64,000 nt of DNA from Bradyrhizobium canariense (GCF_019402665.1 NZ_VSST01000031.1:38241-102240); one strand, 5' to 3'; positions 9,166 through 18,813 are shown, counted from the stretch's first letter. Program-made: numbers and translations. Notes: a model not told the origin generated them from the sequence alone.

Positions 9166-9996
9166 ATGGCCAAGAAGAAGCGCGGCGATTCACACGGAGG
9201 CGGTCACGGCTGGTTCGTGACCTTCGCCGACCTGATGGGCCTGATGATGAGCTTCTTCGTGATGCTCGTCGCGTTTTCGACCCAGGATGCCAACAAGCTG
9301 AAGGTCGTCGCAGGCTCCATGCGCGACGCCTTTGGTGTCCAGACCGAAGCGCGCTATTCCGGCATTGTCGAATCCGACGGCCTGCCGACCCGCCCACGGC
9401 TGAAGAACGTCGATCACATTCAGCCTGAGGATTCCTCCAACACGCCGACGCCGGACCAGGAGGATCGTGACCGCACCTCGGGCGCAAAGATCAAGGTCGA
9501 CCGGAATTTTGCATTGGCTGCGGCCTCGCTGCGCCAGGCGTTGCAGGACATGCCGGAACTGACCGAGATGTCCAAGCACATCATGTTCGAGGAGACCAAG
9601 CAGGGCCTCAACCTCGAGATCGTGGACCAGGACGGCCGCTCGATGTTCGCCGACGGCTCGAAGGTGCCCTATGACCGCACCCGTCGCCTGATCGAGAAGC
9701 TCGCTGTCCCGCTCAAGGCGACGCCGCTGCGGGTCTCCATCGCCGGCCACACCGCGGCTGGATTCGTGCCGACCCGCAGCGACTACGGCGCGTTCGACCT
9801 GTCGGCCGACCGCGCCAATGCCGTGCGTCAGATTCTCGAACGCGAGGGCTTGCCGGCCGCCCATGTCTTCGCCGTCGCCGGCAAGGCGGACACCCAGCCG
9901 CTGTTTCCGGACGATCCCTCGCTCGCTGCCAACCGGCGGGTGACCATCACCCTGATGCGCGAAGACCCGCCGCTACCGCCGAATCTGAAGCCGTAG
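9166..9996 (+). CDS. motB: Flagellar motor stator protein MotB-like (OmpA domain)
   Basis: This 276-residue protein has a short basic N-terminus, one membrane helix (FVTFADLMGLMMSFFVMLVAF) with the conserved proton-carrying Asp at residue 22, and a periplasmic C-terminal OmpA-like peptidoglycan-binding domain. The OmpA part includes VSIAGHTAAG and the end motif LAANRRVTITL. The linker between them (residues 50-120) is polar and probably flexible. It pairs with the upstream MotA-like subunit to form an ion-driven stator. Confidence 0.88.
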   Translation: MAKKKRGDSHGGGHGWFVTFADLMGLMMSFFVMLVAFSTQDANKLKVVAGSMRDAFGVQTEARYSGIVESDGLPTRPRLKNVDHIQPEDSSNTPTPDQEDRDRTSGAKIKVDRNFALAAASLRQALQDMPELTEMSKHIMFEETKQGLNLEIVDQDGRSMFADGSKVPYDRTRRLIEKLAVPLKATPLRVSIAGHTAAGFVPTRSDYGAFDLSADRANAVRQILEREGLPAAHVFAVAGKADTQPLFPDDPSLAANRRVTITLMREDPPLPPNLKP

Positions 9997-10057
9997 GGCG
10001 CATTCGAGCGAAGCGGGCCCTGTTTCGCGCGAAGAAAGCGCGACAAAACAAGGATGT

Positions 10058-10095
10058 AGAGCCAATTCCCGTTCAATCGGGAACGGGAAGGCTCT
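10058..10095. repeat. Strong hairpin, possibly a dispersed element
   Basis: Nested inverted repeat: AGAGCC pairs with GGCTCT, and inside TTCCCGTTC pairs with GAACGGGAA. It lies between motB and the first kup gene, with no poly-T after it. Similar gene-end hairpins occur repeatedly in Bradyrhizobium, so this may be a dispersed palindrome or a processing-stabilising structure after motAB. Confidence 0.6.
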
Positions 10096-10269
10096 GGGCT
10101 CTTGCGCCACCATCTTACCTGAGGCATGTCGTCGCGTGGGCGACGACCGTTGCTGCGCCGTCACAGCATCCGTCCCGGCGCCTGCTATGGTGATGTGCTG
10201 ATTGACAGGGGCGCCGGAACCGTCAAAAGGCGCCGGATCAATTCTCGGGCAGAAGCGTTCCAGTTTCAT

Positions 10270-12168
10270 ATGACGGCGAGCATCACATCGACCGAAGCTC
10301 CGGACGGGCCGGTCACCTCTGGTTTCTGGGGCCTGACGCTCGGGAGTATCGGCGTTGTCTTCGGCGACATCGGCACGTCGCCGCTCTATGCATTCCACGA
10401 GGCCGTCAGGGGTGCCGCCCATGGCCAGCCGGTCTCGCGGGTCATGGTGCTCGGGGTGCTCTCGCTGATCCTCTGGGCGCTGCTGATCGTCGTCACCGCC
10501 AAATACGTGCTGCTGCTGCTGCGCGCCGACAACAACGGGGAGGGCGGCACGCTTTCCCTTATGGCGCTCGGCCAGCGCGCGCTCGGGCGGCGGAGCTGGT
10601 TCCTGATGGCGCTCGGCGTGGTCGGCGCCTCCATGTTCATCGGCGATTCCATGATCACGCCGGCGATCTCGGTGTTATCGGCGGTCGAGGGTCTGAAGCT
10701 CGCAACGCCCGCCTTCGAGCACTATGTCGTTCCCCTGACCGTCCTCATCCTGGCGCTGCTGTTCGCGGTCCAGAGCAAGGGGACGGCGCTGGTCGCCTCG
10801 GCGTTCGGGCCGGTAATGGTCGTCTGGTTCACCGTTCTTGCCGTGTTGGGCGTCGTTCACATCGCCGACGATCCGTCGGTGCTGGCAGCGATCAATCCCT
10901 ATTACGCGCTGCAATTCCTGCTGTCGCACGGCACGATCGGCCTGGTGACGCTGGGTGCGGTGTTCCTCGCGGTGACCGGCGGCGAGGCGCTTTACGCAGA
11001 TCTTGGCCATTTCGGCCGCAAGCCGATCCAGTCGGCCTGGATGTTCTTCGTGCTGCCCTCACTCCTGATCAACTATTTCGGGCAGGGTGCTTTGGTGCTG
11101 TCAGACCCCAGCGCGATCGAGCACTCTTTTTATCGTATGGTGCCCGAGCACTTCGTGCTGCCGCTGGTCGGGCTTGCGACCGCGGCGACCGTGATCGCGA
11201 GCCAGGCGGTGATCACAGGGGCCTATTCGCTGGTCTATCAGGCTGTGCAGCTCGGCCTCCTGCCGCGCTTCGAGGTGCGCTTCACCTCGGAAACTCATGC
11301 CGGCCAGATCTATCTGCCGCGTGTCAACCGGCTGCTCCTGATCGGTGTGATGCTGCTGGTGCTGTTGTTCCACACCCCCAGCAATCTGGCTTCGGCCTAC
11401 GGTATTGCGGTCTCCACCACCATGGTTGCCGACGGCATCATGGGCTTCATCGTGATCTGGAAATTGTGGAACTGGCGCGCCGCGACGGCCGCAGCGGTGA
11501 TCCTGCCCTTCGTCGTGGTCGACATAAGTTTCTTCAGCGCGAATCTTCTGAAGCTGCTTGAAGGCGCCTGGGTGCCGCTGCTGTTCGGCGCGATCATGGC
11601 CGGGACAATCTGGACCTGGCGGCGAGGGTCCGCGATCCTGATCCAGAAAACGCGCCGCATCGAGGTGCCGCTGGACGATTTGATCCGGAGCCTGGAGAAG
11701 CGGCCGCCGCACATCGTCAAGGGCACCGCGGTGTTCCTGACCAGCGATCCCTCCTTCGTGCCGACCGCGCTGCTGCACAATCTCAAGCACAACAAGGTGC
11801 TGCACGAGCATAACGTGGTCCTGACCATCGAGACCGCGCATACGCCGCGGGTCGATCTGTCGGAGCGTTTCCGGATGGAGAAGATCAGCGACAAGTTCTT
11901 CAAGGTCCGCCTGCGCTTCGGCTACATGGAGCAGCCGAACGTGCCCAAGGCGCTCGCGATCGCGCGCAAGCAGGGCTGGCAGTTCGACATCATGTCGACC
12001 TCGTTCTTCGTGTCGCGGCGCTCGCTGAAGGCGTCGGCGCAGTCCGGCATGCCGCTTTGGCAGGACCATTTGTTCATCGCGCTGAGCCGGTCCGCCAACG
12101 ACGCCACCGACTATTTCCAGATTCCCACGGGCCGGGTGGTTGAAGTCGGAACCCAGGTCACCATCTAA
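10270..12168 (+). CDS. kup: Kup-type potassium uptake permease (copy 1)
   Basis: This 632-residue low-affinity K+/H+ symporter has the family opening LGSIGVVFGDIGTSPLYAFHE, the conserved LRADNNGEGG loop and GDSMITPAISVLSAVEGL. About twelve membrane helices reach residue 450, followed by a soluble C-terminal domain ending in SRSANDATDYFQIPTGRVVEVGTQVTI. The ATG at 10270 starts just before the conserved region; an in-frame start at 10126 would add 48 residues of poor quality. It is followed 141 bp later by a second, clearly paralogous kup on the same strand. Confidence 0.93.
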   Translation: MTASITSTEAPDGPVTSGFWGLTLGSIGVVFGDIGTSPLYAFHEAVRGAAHGQPVSRVMVLGVLSLILWALLIVVTAKYVLLLLRADNNGEGGTLSLMALGQRALGRRSWFLMALGVVGASMFIGDSMITPAISVLSAVEGLKLATPAFEHYVVPLTVLILALLFAVQSKGTALVASAFGPVMVVWFTVLAVLGVVHIADDPSVLAAINPYYALQFLLSHGTIGLVTLGAVFLAVTGGEALYADLGHFGRKPIQSAWMFFVLPSLLINYFGQGALVLSDPSAIEHSFYRMVPEHFVLPLVGLATAATVIASQAVITGAYSLVYQAVQLGLLPRFEVRFTSETHAGQIYLPRVNRLLLIGVMLLVLLFHTPSNLASAYGIAVSTTMVADGIMGFIVIWKLWNWRAATAAAVILPFVVVDISFFSANLLKLLEGAWVPLLFGAIMAGTIWTWRRGSAILIQKTRRIEVPLDDLIRSLEKRPPHIVKGTAVFLTSDPSFVPTALLHNLKHNKVLHEHNVVLTIETAHTPRVDLSERFRMEKISDKFFKVRLRFGYMEQPNVPKALAIARKQGWQFDIMSTSFFVSRRSLKASAQSGMPLWQDHLFIALSRSANDATDYFQIPTGRVVEVGTQVTI

Positions 12169-12309
12169 GCGGCGATTGGCAGAGACATGCCAAATTGCAT
12201 ACCTAAGCCCCAAAATCGGGCTAGGCTATGCCGGTAGCGCAGGCCTATAAGCCCCGCGCTCCCCGCCGTTGTGCAGTGAAGCATTTTTTAGAGGCCATCA
12301 GGCTCTCCC

Positions 12310-14238
12310 ATGACAAGTGATGTAGCGATTTCCGCCCCGGAAACGGCGGCGGCCAATGGGCATGGCGACGCCCACACCACCGCCGGTTTCGGTGCGCTGA
12401 CACTCGGCAGCATCGGCGTCGTCTATGGCGATATCGGCACCAGCCCGCTCTACGCGTTCCGCGAGGCGGTGATGGCGGCGTCCGGCGCGGAGGGGGTGCC
12501 GACGCCGGCGGCCGTGCTCGGCGTGCTCTCCCTGATCCTGTGGGCGCTCATCATCGTGGTGACGCTCAAATACGTCGTGATCCTGCTCCGTGCCGACAAC
12601 AACGGCGAGGGCGGCACTTTGGCGCTGATGGCGCTGGCCCAGCGCGCAGTCGGCACCCGCGGAACAACCATCGTCCTGCTCGGCATCATTTCCGGCGCCC
12701 TGTTCTATGGCGACGCCGTGATCACGCCGGCGCTCTCGGTGCTGTCGGCGATCGAGGGCATGAAGGACATCACCCTGCACTTCGAGCCCTACATCGTGCC
12801 GCTGACCGTGATCATCCTGGTCGGTCTGTTTGCTGTGCAATCCCGCGGCACCGCTCGCGTCGCCGCCTTCTTCGGCCCGATCATGTGCGTCTGGTTCGCT
12901 GTGATCGCGATCGCGGCGATCCACCCGATCATCCAGCAGCCGCAGGTGCTGTTGGCGCTGAACCCGCTCTACGCGGTGTCGTTCATGCTCCACCACGGCA
13001 TCATCGGCTTCGTGACGCTGGGCGCGGTGTTCCTGGCAGTCACGGGCGCGGAGGCGCTCTATGCCGACCTCGGCCATTTCGGCAAGCGGCCGATCCAGAC
13101 CGCCTGGCTGTTCATCGTGCTGCCGTCGCTGGCGCTGAACTATCTGGGGCAGGGTGCGCTCGTGCTCGGCGATCCCGGGGCGATCGTCAGCCCGTTCTTC
13201 CAGCTCTTTCCGCAAGGTTTTTTCCGCGGCTGCATGGTCGTGCTGGCGACCGCCGCAACTGTCATCGCGAGCCAGGCGGTCATCACCGGTGCCTATTCGC
13301 TGACGCGTCAGGCGATCCAGCTCGGTCTGTTGCCGCGCTTTGAAATTCGCCATACGTCTGAAGCCCATTCCGGCCAGATCTTCATCCCGCGCATCAACCA
13401 GCTCCTGCTGGTCGCGGTGGTCCTGCTGGTGCTCTTGTTCCGCTCCTCCAGCGCGCTGGCCTCGGCCTACGGCATCTCCGTCACCGGGACCATGGTCGTC
13501 ACGGCGATGATGGGCTTCGTGGTGATCTGGAAGGTATGGCGGTGGTCGCCGTTCACGGCTGCCGCCCTGATCGCGCCGTTCCTGTTTCTCGACCTCACCT
13601 TCCTGGCCGCCAATCTGCTCAAGGTGTTCGAGGGCGGCTGGGTGCCGCTGGCGCTCGGCGCGCTCATGATCATCCTGATGTACACGTGGCGGCGCGGCAG
13701 CCGGCTGCTGTTCGAGAAGTCGCGCAAGCTCGAATTCCCGCTCGCCGACCTCGTGGCGATGCTGGAGAAGCGGCCGCCGCAGCGCGTGCCCGGCACCGCC
13801 GTGTTCCTGACCAGCGATCCCCTCAGCGCGCCCACGGCGCTGATGCATAGTCTGAAGCACTACAAGGTGCTGCACGAGAAGAACGTCATTCTCACCATCG
13901 AGACCGCGCAGACCCCGCGCATCGATCCGGCCGAGCGGGTGAAGCTGGAGCAGATCTCGCCGACCTTCTCCAAGGTGACGCTGAAGTTCGGCTTCATGGA
14001 ATCGCCCAATGTGCCGAAGGCGCTGGCGATCGCCCGCAAGCTCGGCTGGCAGTTCGACATCATGTCGACCTCTTTCTTCCTGTCGCGGCGGGCGCTCAAG
14101 CCGGCCGCCCATTCCGGCATGCCGCGCTGGCAGGACCGGCTGTTCATCTCGCTCAGCCGTTCCGCCAACGACGCCACCGACTATTTCCAGATCCCCTCCG
14201 GCCGCGTTGTCGAGGTCGGCACCCAGGTCACCATCTGA
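12310..14238 (+). CDS. kup: Kup-type potassium uptake permease (copy 2)
   Basis: This 642-residue paralogue of the preceding gene has the same LGSIGVVYGDIGTSPLYAFRE opening, LRADNNGEGG loop and identical C-terminal block VVEVGTQVTI. N-terminal residues 1-25 differ from copy 1, as do the region after ISVLSA and parts of the middle helices, so the duplication is old. Both copies look intact. Two different Kup paralogues may have distinct affinities or pH or osmotic responses, which the sequence does not show. Confidence 0.93.
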   Translation: MTSDVAISAPETAAANGHGDAHTTAGFGALTLGSIGVVYGDIGTSPLYAFREAVMAASGAEGVPTPAAVLGVLSLILWALIIVVTLKYVVILLRADNNGEGGTLALMALAQRAVGTRGTTIVLLGIISGALFYGDAVITPALSVLSAIEGMKDITLHFEPYIVPLTVIILVGLFAVQSRGTARVAAFFGPIMCVWFAVIAIAAIHPIIQQPQVLLALNPLYAVSFMLHHGIIGFVTLGAVFLAVTGAEALYADLGHFGKRPIQTAWLFIVLPSLALNYLGQGALVLGDPGAIVSPFFQLFPQGFFRGCMVVLATAATVIASQAVITGAYSLTRQAIQLGLLPRFEIRHTSEAHSGQIFIPRINQLLLVAVVLLVLLFRSSSALASAYGISVTGTMVVTAMMGFVVIWKVWRWSPFTAAALIAPFLFLDLTFLAANLLKVFEGGWVPLALGALMIILMYTWRRGSRLLFEKSRKLEFPLADLVAMLEKRPPQRVPGTAVFLTSDPLSAPTALMHSLKHYKVLHEKNVILTIETAQTPRIDPAERVKLEQISPTFSKVTLKFGFMESPNVPKALAIARKLGWQFDIMSTSFFLSRRALKPAAHSGMPRWQDRLFISLSRSANDATDYFQIPSGRVVEVGTQVTI

Positions 14239-14409
14239 AGCGACGATCTGATCCTCCATTTGAAGGTCGCGCTTCAAGTCGCTGCGATTTAGCTTTAACT
14301 TGCGCAAGGCAGCTCAAGCCTTTGTAGCGCTTGATTTTCACCGGCCGAGAGGCGAGGTTGCCGGCCGCCGGGATCGCCCCGGCAGCGGCCCGCGACGTTG
14401 GAGGATGAT

Positions 14410-14736
14410 GTGGCAAATCAAGTACAGGATCTGACCCCGGACGAGGTCTCCAAGGGTGTCGCGGAGGGCCGCTATCTCCTCGTCGACGTGCGCGAGCCGA
14501 ACGAGGTCGAGGCCGAAGCCTATCCTTTCGGCGTGGTCGTGCCGCTCTCGACCTTCGATCCCAAGGCGATCCCCGATCCCGAGGATAAGGAGGTCGTGTT
14601 CGCCTGCCGTTCGGGCAAGCGTTCGGTGACGGCCTCGCTGGCGGCGCAGGCGGCAGGGCTGCCGTACGACAAGCATCTGGCCGGCGGCATGCTCGGCTGG
14701 AAGGCGGCGGGTCTTCCCAGCAAGGTCGGCGGCTGA
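14410..14736 (+). CDS. Rhodanese-like sulfurtransferase
   Basis: This 108-residue single-domain rhodanese has the active-site loop CRSGKRS, with the catalytic Cys near residue 65, the LVDVREPNEVEAE motif and the terminal LAGGMLGWKAAGLP block. It probably transfers sulfane sulfur to a thiol acceptor in the cytoplasm. The GTG at 14410 is chosen because GGAGG at 14400-14404 is spaced five bases from it. The stop is 8 bp before the aminotransferase start, so the two are probably co-transcribed. Confidence 0.88.
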   Translation: MANQVQDLTPDEVSKGVAEGRYLLVDVREPNEVEAEAYPFGVVVPLSTFDPKAIPDPEDKEVVFACRSGKRSVTASLAAQAAGLPYDKHLAGGMLGWKAAGLPSKVGG

Positions 14737-14744
14737 CCCCGCCG

Positions 14745-15923
14745 ATGTCCAAGAGCTCGTCCCTCAACAAGGTCTTCGCGGACCTTCCGGTCACCATCTT
14801 CGAGGCGATGTCGCAGGCCGCGCGCGACAACGCCGCGATCAATCTCGGCCAGGGCTTCCCTGATGATCCCGGCCCCGAGGACATCCGCCGCGCCGCGGCC
14901 GAGGCTTCGCTGAACGGCTACAACCAGTACCCGTCGATGATGGGCCTGCCGGAGCTGCGCCAGGCGATCGCGACCCATTACGGCCACTGGCACGGCCTCG
15001 AGCTCGATCCGATGAGCGAGGTGATGGTGACCTCCGGCGGCACCGAGGCCCTGACTTCGGCCATCCTCGCCGTCGTCCAGCCCGGTGACGAGGTGGTGTG
15101 CTTCCAGCCGGTGTACGATTCCTACCTGCCGATCATCCGCCAGGCCGGCGGCATTCCGCGCCTGGTCCGGCTCGAGCCGCCGCATTGGCGGCTGAATGAG
15201 GACATGCTGAAAAGCGTCTTCAATTCAAAGACCAAGGCGGTGCTCTTCAACAACCCCCTGAATCCGTCCGCAGTGGTGTTTCCGCGCGAGGACCTCGAGC
15301 TGCTGGCGCGCTACTGCCAGGAGTTCGACGTCATCGCGATCTGCGACGAGGTCTGGGAGCACGTCACTTTCGACGAGCACAAGCACATCCCGCTGATCAC
15401 CATCCCCGGCATGCGCGACCGCACCATCAAGGTCGGCTCTGCCGGCAAGATCTTCTCGCTGACGGGCTGGAAGATCGGCTTCGTCTGCGCCGCGCCGCCG
15501 CTGCTGCGCGTTGCCGCCAAGGTGCACCAGTTCCTGACCTTCACCACCGCGCCGAACCTCCAGGCCGCCGTCGCTTACGGGCTCGGCAAGCCGGACGAGT
15601 ATTTCCTGTCGATGCGCAAGGACCTGGCGCGGAGCAGGGACCGCCTCGCCAAGGGACTGGAGAGCCTCGGCTTCCCGGTGCTGAAGTCGCAGGGCACCTA
15701 CTTCCTCACCGTCGACCTGTCCCCGCTCGGGCTGAACGAGAGCGACACCGAGTTCTGCTGGCGGATCGTGAAGGACTACAAGGTCGCGGCAATTCCGGTG
15801 TCGGCCTTCTACGAGCAGGACCCTGTGACCTCGGTGGTGCGCTTCTGCTTTGCCAAGAAGGACGAGACGCTCGACACCGCGCTGGAGCGGCTGTCGGACG
15901 CGGTGCGCGGGCGCAAGAGGTAG
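14745..15923 (+). CDS. PLP-dependent aminotransferase, class I/II
   Basis: This 392-residue fold-type I aminotransferase has the PLP lysine in SAGKIFSLTGWKIGF, the NPLNPSAVVF substrate/PLP motif, and the aspartate in AICDEVWEHVTF. INLGQGFPDDPGPED near the start is shared with kynurenine/methionine aminotransferases (YbdL/KAT group), so it may act on methionine, kynurenine or aromatic amino acids with 2-oxo acids. It follows a rhodanese gene and precedes a polyamine-binding protein gene by 5 bp. Confidence 0.9.
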   Translation: MSKSSSLNKVFADLPVTIFEAMSQAARDNAAINLGQGFPDDPGPEDIRRAAAEASLNGYNQYPSMMGLPELRQAIATHYGHWHGLELDPMSEVMVTSGGTEALTSAILAVVQPGDEVVCFQPVYDSYLPIIRQAGGIPRLVRLEPPHWRLNEDMLKSVFNSKTKAVLFNNPLNPSAVVFPREDLELLARYCQEFDVIAICDEVWEHVTFDEHKHIPLITIPGMRDRTIKVGSAGKIFSLTGWKIGFVCAAPPLLRVAAKVHQFLTFTTAPNLQAAVAYGLGKPDEYFLSMRKDLARSRDRLAKGLESLGFPVLKSQGTYFLTVDLSPLGLNESDTEFCWRIVKDYKVAAIPVSAFYEQDPVTSVVRFCFAKKDETLDTALERLSDAVRGRKR

Positions 15924-15928
15924 GAGAG

Positions 15929-17035
15929 ATGACGAACGTCAGCCGCTTTGGTTTTGGCCTCGCGATCGCCGCCGCGCTGACGTTGCTCTCCGCCCCCGCA
16001 GGGGCCGAGGAGCGGGTCGTCAACTTCTACAATTGGTCGAACTACGTGGCGCCCGACGTTCTCGAGGCCTTCACCAAGGAGACCGGCATCAAGGTGGTCT
16101 ACGACACTTTTGATGCCAACGAGACCCTGGAGACGCGCCTGATGGCCGGCAAATCCGGCTATGACGTCGTGGTGCCCACCGCCTATTTCCTCCAGCGCCA
16201 GATCAAGGCCAACATCTTCCAGAAGCTCGACAAGTCGGAGCTCCCGAACCTGGCCAATGCCTGGCCGGTGGTGACCGAACGTCTCGCGATCTACGATCCC
16301 GGCAATGTCTACGCTGCCAATTACATGTGGGGCACGACGGGCATCGGCTACAACGTCGCAAAACTGAAGCAGATTCTCGGAGCGGATGCGAAGATCGACA
16401 GCTGGGACATCGTGTTCAAGCCGGAGAACCTTGCCAAGTTCAAGGATTGCGGCGTGCACATGTTAGACTCCGCCGACGACATCTTTCCAGCGGCGTTGAA
16501 CTATCTCGGGCTCGATCCGAACTCGACCAAGCAGGCCGACCTCGAAAAGGCCGCCGATGTCGTCGCCAAGGTGCGGCCCTCCGTGCGCAAGTTTCATTCG
16601 TCCGAATATTTAAGCGCGCTCGCCACCGGCGAGATCTGCTTCGTGGTCGGCTGGTCCGGCGACATCATGCAGGCCCGCGCCCGCGCTGCCGAAGCCAAAA
16701 GCGGCATCGAGATCGGCTACGCCATCCCGAAGGAGGGCGCGCAGATGTTCTTCGACAATCTCGCGATCCCCGCGGACGCCAGGAACGTTAGGGAGGCCTA
16801 CGAGCTGATCAACTATCTCTACCGTCCGGACGTGGCCGCCAAGAATACAGACTTCCTGTCCTACGCCAACGGCAACCTCGCCAGCCAGAAGCTGGTCGAC
16901 CCGAAGATCCTGAACGACAGGAACATCTATCCGGACGAGGCGACGCTCGCAAAGCTGTTCGTGATCACGGCGCGTGATCCGGCGACCCAGCGGGTTATCA
17001 ATCGGCTCTGGACCAGGGTGAAGACGGGAAGGTGA
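15929..17035 (+). CDS. Polyamine ABC transporter substrate-binding protein (PotF/PotD-like)
   Basis: This 368-residue periplasmic binding protein begins with a Sec signal peptide (residues about 1-26, cleavage near AGA-EE). Mature-protein motifs VNFYNWSNYVAPDVLEAFTKETGIKVVYDTFD and YDVVVPTAYFLQRQI are typical of the putrescine-binding PotF group. No permease or ATPase genes follow, so it may share a transporter encoded elsewhere. It is only 5 bp downstream of the aminotransferase, suggesting one transcript concerned with amine or amino-acid use. Confidence 0.9.
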   Translation: MTNVSRFGFGLAIAAALTLLSAPAGAEERVVNFYNWSNYVAPDVLEAFTKETGIKVVYDTFDANETLETRLMAGKSGYDVVVPTAYFLQRQIKANIFQKLDKSELPNLANAWPVVTERLAIYDPGNVYAANYMWGTTGIGYNVAKLKQILGADAKIDSWDIVFKPENLAKFKDCGVHMLDSADDIFPAALNYLGLDPNSTKQADLEKAADVVAKVRPSVRKFHSSEYLSALATGEICFVVGWSGDIMQARARAAEAKSGIEIGYAIPKEGAQMFFDNLAIPADARNVREAYELINYLYRPDVAAKNTDFLSYANGNLASQKLVDPKILNDRNIYPDEATLAKLFVITARDPATQRVINRLWTRVKTGR

Positions 17036-17301
17036 GACGCCGCGGTCGTGCTGGGATTAACCCGGCAAGTCATTTTCTGCAAAACAACCCCATCACAGTA
17101 GAATCGCGACTGGCGCGCCGCTGGCAGTGCCCAAGCCGTAGTGCGGCTTGGCTTAATCGACGCGCCGGCGCAATGACCCGAAGCAGCGCGCGTGCGGGCG
17201 CGAAATGAAGCGCGATGGAGGCCGAACGCGCGTGACGTCACAGGCTCCGGTCATTTGCCTCGTCGGCAAAACAGCGGCAAATTGCATCGTGGCCATCGGG
17301 C
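17036..17301. other. Intergenic region with hairpin 17131-17151
   Basis: The part of the 640-bp gap before the lipoprotein gene that has no gene. CCAAGCCG pairs perfectly with CGGCTTGG (17131-17151), probably ending the upstream transcript although no T-tract follows. The segment TCATTTTCTGCAAAACAACCCC near 17070 resembles a dispersed Bradyrhizobium repeat from memory. GC falls on the right side of this segment, marking the edge of the low-GC island. Confidence 0.4.
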
Positions 17302-17541
17302 TTAGATAAGTGACGCGCTGGACGCGTAGCCGTCAGGTCGATCAATCGTTCGCAGCAACTTCTTGAATTTCTTGCCACTGGAACACAAGCACGGATCATA
17401 AACCTTCGTGTTCGCGGCAAGCTCGACCGCACTGCTGTCTCGGCGAAGCCCAGGGGTCATGCGCCGCTGTTTGCGCATACGCAAACCCCCGTCCAACGAA
17501 GGAGAAGTTTGTGCAAAGGAGCTTGCGTGCTCCGACGTCAA
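17302..17541 (-). pseudogene. Degenerate SEC-C metal-binding motif ORF
   Basis: A 79-codon ORF ends with DPCLCSSGKKFKKLL (residues 49-63), which closely matches the SEC-C motif CPCGSGKKYKKC[CH]. The first two Cys and the SGKKFKK core are present, but the last two metal ligands are replaced by LL. The first 45 residues are not recognisable. I read it as a decayed fragment of a SEC-C protein, or at best a very small gene of unknown function. It lies in lower-GC DNA next to the lipoprotein and protease-nuclease genes. Confidence 0.4.
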
Positions 17542-17677
17542 TACCGAATTACCGTCTCATGGCCCCCACCGGATCGTTGAAAAAGCTCAACCTAGGCTAG
17601 ACGGCGCCTGGCCGAGGTGAAACAGTACGACCTTTCAATCGTGGGATGAATTTAACGTCGGGAGTTTGGGGGCTGCT

Positions 17678-18733
17678 TTGTTTAAGTGTGCATTTGTGCT
17701 GTCATCCGTTTTCTTGTCCGTGTTGTGTGGGGCTTGTACCCGAGCCGAGCTCGTGAACAAGGCCGATGCTTACGACGCGGCCATCTGGGACTCCAACAAT
17801 AGGCAAATCCTGTTGAATGCCGTTCGTGCGAGCCAGCGCGCGCCTATGTCGTTCGTGGGGCTCGGCGATGTCTCCGCCAGTCCGGTGTTCTCAGGCAGCA
17901 CCAACGGTACTTTCAATTTAAGCCCGAGTGCCCTCACAGGCTACTCTTTGAATCCTACCGTGTCCTATGGAGGAGGGTTCACGTCGTTCCAGATGAACAA
18001 TCTGAACCATGTGCAGTTTGCGAGCACGATGCATCAGCCATTGAGCCGCAAGATCGTTGATTACTTCAATTCAGAGAAGTGGCCCGAAGAAGTCGTTCAG
18101 CGCATCCTTTTTCAGCGGGTTGAATTGACACCTGCAGAATATACCAAGGCTCGCAGCATGAAGGACCTCAAATGCCGCGAGTCCGATCCGCGCACCATGG
18201 AAATATGCCGTCAAATTGCGGAAGATGAATATCTACAGGACCATTCCGAATTCAATTGTCCGCCGCCCCGCCTCTCGAAGGGACGCTACGAATTTGTCAA
18301 CTCGGCACGTGAATTCTGCTCGATGAACCAGTTTCAGATTTTGCTGAGAACATACCGACTGTTGGGTTATGAATTCAAATCCACCTACATGCGGTCGGCA
18401 GAAGGCATTCTATATTTCTTGGGCGAACTCATCGCTGCGCAGAACTACTCGGCACAAGGTTATGAGCCGAAGGTCCTTCTCGGAGGCCCGGACGGACACC
18501 ATCATCTGGTGAACTTGTTTGTCGTCAGGCGCGGCAACCCCGGACCACCGGTCGCGGCCGTACAAGTCAATTTCAACGGTGAAGACTTTTTCATACCGCG
18601 ACCGCAGCTCGGCGCTCTTGATGAAGACCGATCGCTTCAGGTGCTTGATCTCGCCGCGACGGCGATCGTCTTGGCCACCCTCAAGGAAGACTTGCCGAAA
18701 TCGAGCAATATCAACTTGGTCTCGGCACGGTAA
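17678..18733 (+). CDS. Putative lipoprotein of unknown function
   Basis: About 351 residues with a signal peptide ending in a lipobox (FLSVLCGAC, about 20 residues from the start), so the mature protein should begin with a lipidated Cys. The exported part has a Gly/Ser/Asn-rich strand-like segment (residues 40-105), a helical middle, four or so further Cys (DLKCRES, EICRQ, FNCPPP, EFCSM) that could form disulfides, and a conserved-looking NGEDFFIPRPQLGALDEDRS tail. No family was recognised. No ATG is available in frame after the upstream stop at 17618; TTG at 17678, just after a GGGGG stretch, is the likely start, with TTG at 17666 as alternative. GC is clearly lower than in flanking genes. 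It precedes the protease-nuclease gene by 80 bp on the same strand. Confidence 0.75.
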   Translation: MFKCAFVLSSVFLSVLCGACTRAELVNKADAYDAAIWDSNNRQILLNAVRASQRAPMSFVGLGDVSASPVFSGSTNGTFNLSPSALTGYSLNPTVSYGGGFTSFQMNNLNHVQFASTMHQPLSRKIVDYFNSEKWPEEVVQRILFQRVELTPAEYTKARSMKDLKCRESDPRTMEICRQIAEDEYLQDHSEFNCPPPRLSKGRYEFVNSAREFCSMNQFQILLRTYRLLGYEFKSTYMRSAEGILYFLGELIAAQNYSAQGYEPKVLLGGPDGHHHLVNLFVVRRGNPGPPVAAVQVNFNGEDFFIPRPQLGALDEDRSLQVLDLAATAIVLATLKEDLPKSSNINLVSAR

Positions 18734-18813
18734 TCCAGCGCGCACTACGGTTCATTCGCTCTGATTGTCGCATAAATGAAACTTGCGACATCTAACCTGT
18801 CTTCGGAGGCGAC

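Noticed and set aside
12298..14307. 669-codon open frame on the minus strand
   Set aside because: Antisense shadow of the second kup gene, with repetitive charged composition.
17408..17620. 70-codon + strand ORF upstream of the lipoprotein
   Set aside because: Overlaps the SEC-C-like frame on the other strand, has no domain and no ribosome site.
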